The notes under the pieces are model-generated. The model searched no databases, had not been told where the DNA came from, and was given only the letters and a program-made list of their open reading frames with translations. Positions 58,586 through 64,000 of a DNA stretch of 64,000 nucleotides are shown piece after piece. The translations under genes and the position numbers were made by a program. Location of the stretch: positions 65,986,671 to 66,050,670 of the forward strand of contig CM037598.1 of the NCBI GenBank assembly GCA_021018995.1. The letters run 5' to 3'. This DNA is from Chloranthus sessilifolius. Lineage: Eukaryota > Streptophyta > Magnoliopsida > Chloranthales > Chloranthaceae. Every line of letters starts with the position of its first letter. Position 1 is the first letter of the stretch.

Positions 58586-60105
58586 TATAGACACCCAAAT
58601 ATGGCCCAAGGCCCAATCAAGACACATTTCAGGAGAGGCACATCTCTGAGCTTTTGATGGCATTTCAGACCCTTAGGAATCACCCTAGCTCCCTTAGGAA
58701 CCTTTTCAAATAGAAACCCATCTCGACCCTTAGAAACCATTCCGAATCTAAACCTAGCTTTCCCGGGCAATGGATGAAGAGTGGTGCACCGAGACTAGCC
58801 ATGACCTTCAACTATAATCAAATCATATATCATTGAAAAGTAAAAGTCCTCAGCTTTCCAACAAGCCAACGATCACCTCAATCGAAGCTGTAGACAAGAA
58901 GATATCACATTCCAAAGCTCAGGGGTAAAATTATAAATTAGCTGAGTTCCCCTTTGGGATTTGGCACAAGTATCACTTGTGCCAAGCCATTTCTCCGCAG
59001 AAATGCCTTCGCACAACTAATAGTTGCGCCAGCTTTCAAACCCTATTCAAACACTATTTTACTGTACCTTTGCTTTGCGCATCTATTAGTTGCGTCAGGC
59101 TTAGGAATAGTAATTCTGTATTTTTGCCTCGAAAATTGAGATTGGGGTTTGCCTTATTGACCATTTTGACCTTTGGGGTGTGTTTTGCTAGTTTTGTTAC
59201 ACCCATTCATTATCTATTTGCAACCCTTTAAGTGGTTTAAAGCCCCACCCTATCATCCACCATTGGAGCACCTATTCACATATTTTAAGGCTCCAAAAAC
59301 CCTAGGAAATCTTAGATGGCTAGATTACCTAATTGCTAATCCAAGTTAGCCTCTAGGACCCTCCTAATCTCTCTTTTTCCTATAAATAGAGAGGCACTCC
59401 CCCCTTTACAAAGGCTTGAAAAATTTTGTAAAGTAAGAGATTAAGGAATCCCTTCTCTCTCCCCTGGGGCACCATTTACATACAAATTGCAAAACTTTCA
59501 AACCTTCTAAAAACCTTAGCCTTTCACCTAAAAGCCTTAGTTTAGGTGTGTGCTACCCCCTAGCCTCCCCTCTCTACCTCTTAGCCATCCATCCTAGGAG
59601 TTAGAATCCCTCGTCAAGCTATACAAGCCATCAAAAGATCACCGAAGCAAGCCAATGCAAGGCTCCACAGTGGTGCAACAAAGACCAGAGAGCTCCGGCT
59701 CTCCCCTCTTTTCCTCTACCTTTTTGGTTCTTCCTCTATCCTCTCATTTGTGCTGTTATGCCACCAAATTTTTGGTAGGAACGGAGGGGCACAAATAAGA
59801 TTTTAAGGCCCTTTGGGCAGGAGGAAGGTTTTTGTATTTCTTTTATATCATTTTTATTTTGGCAATAAGTAGAGACCGCATTAAGTAGGTTAATTGAGTG
59901 CCTAACACCTTCCCAATTTATAACCGAAGCCCCTACCCAAGAGCCTTTGGCGTATTCCGAATTCAGAGTCAATTTTTGGCACTTCGATGCTCTTTAAATT
60001 TAATTTGGGTATCCCGAGACACCAAAAGTTTTGGGCGACAACTCTAAATTTTTATCATGAGTGCAAGTCGTGTGGCGGGATCATCAAAAAATTCACTGTT
60101 GCACA
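58586..60105 (+). mobile_element. LTR L4 (5' LTR of R3)
   Basis: Begins TATAGACACCCAAATATGG (first dinucleotide TG changed to TA) and ends TTGCACA, 1520 bp, directly before a PBS. TATAAATAGA at 59391-59400. Aligns with L2 end to end in opposite orientation. It lies inside the beta minisatellite, so it inserted after that array formed. Confidence 0.85.
58961..59096. promoter_or_regulatory. Palindromes in U3 of L4
   Basis: 58961-58985 (arms TTGGCACAAGTA and CACTTGTGCCAA around T), 59010-59030 (CAACTA type) and 59076-59096 (CATCTA facing TAGTTG, a hybrid). They lie 295-430 bp upstream of the TATA box. Confidence 0.7.
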
Positions 60106-60107
60106 GA

Positions 60108-60126
60108 TGGTGACTCTGCTGGGGAG
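60108..60126 (+). other. Primer-binding site of R3
   Basis: TGGTGACTCTGCTGGGGAG two bases after the LTR end; two differences from the R1 site. Confidence 0.7.
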
Positions 60127-61460
60127 TAGCTACTAGAGCTTCCCCTTGAATTTGGCCTCTTTATTTTTGATTTACTAACGATTTATTGCTTTTGTTTTAC
60201 TATTTTTTACTCATCCCTCTAATTACGTCATTTTACTTACCCCTACTTTTATGCCATTTACGAGCCTTAGGTGATTGGCGGGCCTACTTGCGCACTGCAT
60301 TCAATTTTTGTACGTTTTCGTCATTTTAAGTACCTTAGCCGATCGACGGGTCTACTGTGCATTGTCATTTAATTTTCTTTACTTTTACATAATTTTACTT
60401 ACCCTACTTTTACGTCATTTACGAGCCTTAGCTGATTGGTGGGCCTACTTGCGCACCGCATTCAATTTCTTTATGTTTCTATCATTTTAAGTACCTTAGC
60501 CGATCGACGGGTTTACTTGTGCATCGTCATTTAATTTTCTTTACTTTTATGCCATTTTAAGTGCCTTAGCCATTTGGCGGGCCTACTTGCGACTTTAATT
60601 CTGTAATCATATTACAAACAGTGGACGTCGGCCCGTAGAGGCAGCACGGGATCCTCAACCCCGGTCTTTGAACTTAAGAAAACCTCCTTAAAAGTGAAAA
60701 GTAAAATTGAACCAACAAAGGGGATTTAAATTGATTTTTGCAGGGTAGAATTTTATAGGTTGGGTTTTTTAGGCTCACATATAAACTCCCGGGTCTTAGT
60801 TCGGCGACAGCCCCTAGTGGTGATGATCCAAAAAAGTCCTAGCCTACCTAGTACATGAGAAAGTGCTTGCACTTGAGGTATATCGGGTGGGTAACCTTCT
60901 CGTTACCAAGCTTAAAACCCGGGTAAAAAGTGAGCGTTAGCGGACCTGAATCGACCTTGTATCCCTAAGTTCGGTGAGGAAGAGAGCCGATTCATATAAA
61001 CAGTCAGTCCCCGAAAGCCTAGCTTCCACAAAAACCAGTTAGAAGACTCATTTCGAGCCAAAACTTCTACTATCAAATTGCCTGGAACCCAATTTTTGAC
61101 TGGTGCCACTATTACTGTGCCAAACAAAAAAGCCCCAGAATTACACTAGCACATGTATTAGTTGTGTCAGTATAAAATTGGCCACTTTTTGGTCTGGCGC
61201 ACCTAATAGTTGCTCTAGCTTTGGGTTAGGCAGCAGCAGCTTGAATCTGAGGCCTGCTTCACACCCTAGACTCCCCGATTAGTGTCTTTAGTGCTTCTGT
61301 TTAGGCCCCGTAGTCTACGACACCCAATACGCCCTCGCCAGTCAAGAGAAGGTGACTTCTCTTTGACTCATTTCGAGGGATTAGGTTATTTACATTAGTT
61401 TTCATGCCTTCAATAGATCAAGGGATTTCCCTTTGATTCTTTCGAAGTGCTTCAGAGCCT
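60127..61460 (+). mobile_element. R3 leader with tandem repeats and palindromes
   Basis: 60200-60600 has five copies of a 60-90 bp repeat with core GCCTTAGC(C/T)GAT and GGGCCTACTTGCGCA, arranged as a 180-bp higher-order duplication (R1 has three). Palindromes, degenerate, at 61101-61122, 61146-61169 and 61194-61218. The end of the leader aligns with R1 26220-26500. No gene. Confidence 0.7.
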
Positions 61461-61463
61461 TTA

Positions 61464-63060
61464 TTGCGGGACCTATTTAGGGTACGAGAGCCACCCAAGA
61501 AGGGAATTCAAGAGGCCCGAGAATCCTTATTTCTTTTCACTTATAAAAATTTAAAAAAATTGAAATTAAAAATACAAAAAATTAGAGTCTTGATTGGTGT
61601 CGGTAAAACGGCATCATCGTACCCTCCGTCATCCTGTAGGGGAAGGAGGAAGCTTTACGGGCCCTACCCAAGGCACCCGTACCCAACTCGATACCAAGCC
61701 ATGTCGTGGGTTGTGGATCTGGCTTATGCCGATCCCGACTCATCTTCACCACATTCCCCAACCCATTCCCATACTAAAGAGACTTTCACAACCATCCCCC
61801 TCACTAAATCCACATTCACCGTCACCGGCCTGTTCGATGCCCCCATTTTCGCTTCCACCACTTCCCAAAATATCCAAAATCCAACTCCCTATTTCCCATT
61901 TTTACAAGCCATGCCTTCATCTATGGCCATTTCCAACCCATCTCACTTCCCATCAACACCCATTCAAATCTCGGTCCCGGCTCCATCCTCCACTTTCACC
62001 AATATACCTTATTTTTCATCCGCTCGACGCATACCCAATCCACCCATATCTATGCATACCGCACCTGATCCCCCACACCTCCCTCCATCTACCCAGGTCA
62101 TGCCCATTTTTACCGGGGCCATGACCAGCTTTCCTCTCTTATCATCCATATCCATGCCCCATACATCCTCCCCACACATGCCCAATCCATCCCCATTCAC
62201 CAATGACTTATCTCATTTCTACAACCCGCCTCATATCCCACCACTTACTTGGGTCATGCCCGATTTTACCAAGGTCATGCCTAATTTTCCCTCTTCATGC
62301 ACCCCATCCATGCCCCTCCAACCCTCAAATAACCCATCTCCATCCAATCCCCTTGTATGTCCATGATGGAGGAGATGTTCCAAACCTACAATAGGTGGAA
62401 GGCCTCCCAACACATCCCCTCTCATCCACACCATACATCCATGGATCCATCCCATACCCTATCAAGCCTTCATGCCTCATTCTCTCATGACCCCCATCAA
62501 CCCCCCATCATCCACACCATCCAAACCCCCATTACCCATATACCCCAAGGCCCGATGCCCCAAAACCCCATGACTCATGACCAAACCCATCAAGTGCCCA
62601 TGGCTGAGACCCACTAAGGGCCCATGACCCAGACCTACCAAGGTCCCATGGCCCAGACCCACCAAGGGCCCATGACTGAGACCCACTAAGGGCCCATGAC
62701 CCAGACCTACCAAGGGCCCATGGCCCAGACCCACCAAGGGCCCATGACCCATATCCATCAATGGCCCATGGCCCAAACCTATCATGACTAAGGCTTCATA
62801 GTCCAACCTCCCCAAGGACCCATGGGCCAGACCTTTATAGCCCAACCCTCCCAAGGTTTCATGGCCCAAACCCAAGCCCAGCAAGGCCCTAACCTTGGAG
62901 GCTCACACCCATATCCTTCACAATTCCTCCAAAAATTTTCTCACCCACAACCCTCATACCCAGCTCAAACCCATGCCTTACATCAACCCCAATTCACCCA
63001 TATCCCAACTTCCCAAAGTCAGTTCCAAACATTTCCCCATGCCCAATGGCCTTAACAAAT
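61464..63060 (+). pseudogene. R3 gag N-terminal proline/glutamine-rich extension
   Basis: A long open stretch 61464-62366 (low complexity, P/S/T rich; SSPHSPTHSHTKETFTTIP, matching R1) shifts frame near 62360 to MMEEMFQTYNRWKASQHIP. It then runs through an octapeptide array with consensus QGPMAQTH (24-bp unit, about ten copies, 62570-62830, with H-stop changes) and a tail PSQFLQKFSHPQPSYPAQTH (62822-63055). The true start is uncertain, since two frames are open near 61594. Non-functional. Confidence 0.6.
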
Positions 63061-64000
63061 CCTGCCCCAAATCTGACTTCCACTCATCCCATCACCCAAC
63101 AAACCGTCCCTCACATGCAATGGACTCACCCACACCTCATACAGACCATTCCCATCCAGTCCATACCGCACCAGTAAGAGAATCCTGCACTCATTGCACC
63201 TTATGTAGATCAGTAGTATGAAGAGGACGAGATTAGGAATAGTGGTGCCTATGCCAAGCCATTGACCAACCTTAACCCTCCTATAATATCCCACCCCCTG
63301 GTAGCCCAGAGTGAAGCCCACCCGACTGTTGAGACAGTGGCCCCTATGTCCAAGGAATCAGAGTAGTTAAAGGAGCAGTTAGACAAAATTCAGAAGAAGT
63401 TATTAAAGATAGGTGGTGCTAAAATCCACGTCACAGACTTCTCGGATTTATGTTTGTTTGTTGAGGTCCCCTTGCCTTTCAAAATTTAAAATGTCGGCTT
63501 TTAACAAATATAACAGCACCGGCAATCCCATAGCACACCTCAAGTCTTATTGTGGGGACATGTGCCAGTATGGGGGGGATGAAAGACTATTAATAAAGGT
63601 CTTTCATAAAAGTTTGGCTGATCCAGCCTTGAGGTAGTTCACATCCTTGGAACCATCTATGATAAATACCTGGAAGGACTTGACGCACTTATTTCAAGAA
63701 TAATATGTCTACAACATAGACATTGAACCATTTAAGTCAGACTTAGCCTGATTGAAGCAGAACCCAAATAAGACCTTTAGTGATTATTTGAGACTTAGAG
63801 AGCACTAGCAGCTCAGGTCAGAAATAGGATACTTGATGACGAGCAAATAGAAATGGTTTTTAAAAATATTTTGCCAGTGATCTCAGACTTTCTAGTGTAC
63901 CAGCGGCAATCCAGCTTTACTGATTTGGTAAGGAATACAAATTGTTGTGAAGACGCTATCAAGGAAGGTTGCCTGAGAAAAAATACACCTAGTGGAGCCA
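63061..64000 (+). pseudogene. R3 gag core, runs off the window
   Basis: MSAFNKYNSTGNPIAHLKSY, then GGDERLLIKVFHKSLADPAL (63500-63637), followed by stop-interrupted sequence with TWKDLTHLFQE and the DYLRLRE region to 64000. Matches R1 gag core 24450-23640 without its internal duplication. Protease and pol would follow outside the window. Confidence 0.8.

Noticed and set aside
62477..62884. Glycine-rich minus-strand ORF over the gag octapeptide array
   Set aside because: It is the antisense reading of the 24-bp repeat; the plus strand carries the conserved gag frame.

Overview
This is a stretch of plant nuclear DNA that is almost entirely repeats and contains no intact host gene. The evidence for a plant is plant mobile domain (PMD) genes, Tat/Ogre-type Ty3 elements with a second RNase H, a chromovirus and an endogenous pararetrovirus. 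The species cannot be named from the sequence. Every coding region carries stops or frameshifts, so all are old copies. The setting looks like heterochromatin.

Layout. (1) 1-3691: the 3' part of a Tat-type retroelement in plus orientation, carrying an antisense PMD gene (copy A, minus strand). (2) 3692-29089: a Tat/Ogre-like element in minus orientation, called R1. It has a 5' LTR (27535-29089), a primer-binding site, a leader, a proline-rich gag, protease, RT, two RNases H and the integrase tail (down to 16930). Then, on the opposite (plus) strand, come two tandemly duplicated DUF7745-like genes (11370-15409) and a multi-exon PMD gene (copy B, 8289-10743), followed by a polypurine tract and a 3' LTR (3692-5306). 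The integrase core is missing where another element's LTR lies (17322-18632). The two R1 LTRs are less alike than each is to LTRs elsewhere in the window, so R1 may be a composite. (3) 29090-31500: a broken gene of the 'putative plant transposon protein' type and unassigned DNA. (4) 31521-33687: pol of a chromodomain Ty3 element, cut by R2. (5) 33688-39960: the 3' part of R2 (LTR, polypurine tract, antisense PMD copy C). (6) 39960-41625: unassigned, with a Copia-gag relic. (7) 41626-58168: three tandem copies of a 5.5 kb composite unit made of a TIR DNA transposon, a 14-bp minisatellite, a pararetrovirus fragment with promoter-like DNA, and a second minisatellite. (8) 58586-64000: the 5' part of R3, a plus-strand sister of R1 (LTR, PBS, leader, gag).

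The most interesting signal is a family of about 28 short near-perfect palindromes. The type form has arms GGCGCAACTA and TAGTTGCGCC around one central base. They form 11 clusters: in the U3 of all four Tat LTRs, just upstream of each antisense PMD or DUF7745 gene, and in both retroelement leaders. Variants change both arms together (CATGTA/TACATG, CAAGTA/TACTTG, CATCTA/TAGATG), which suggests that symmetry itself was kept. One reading is that the sense retroelement promoter and the antisense accessory genes share an operator and form an element-encoded regulatory circuit. This is inference, but it is testable.

Names used below: L1, L2, L3 and L4 are the Tat LTRs at 3692, 27535, 33688 and 58586. 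A, B and C are the PMD genes. D1 and D2 are the DUF7745-like genes.
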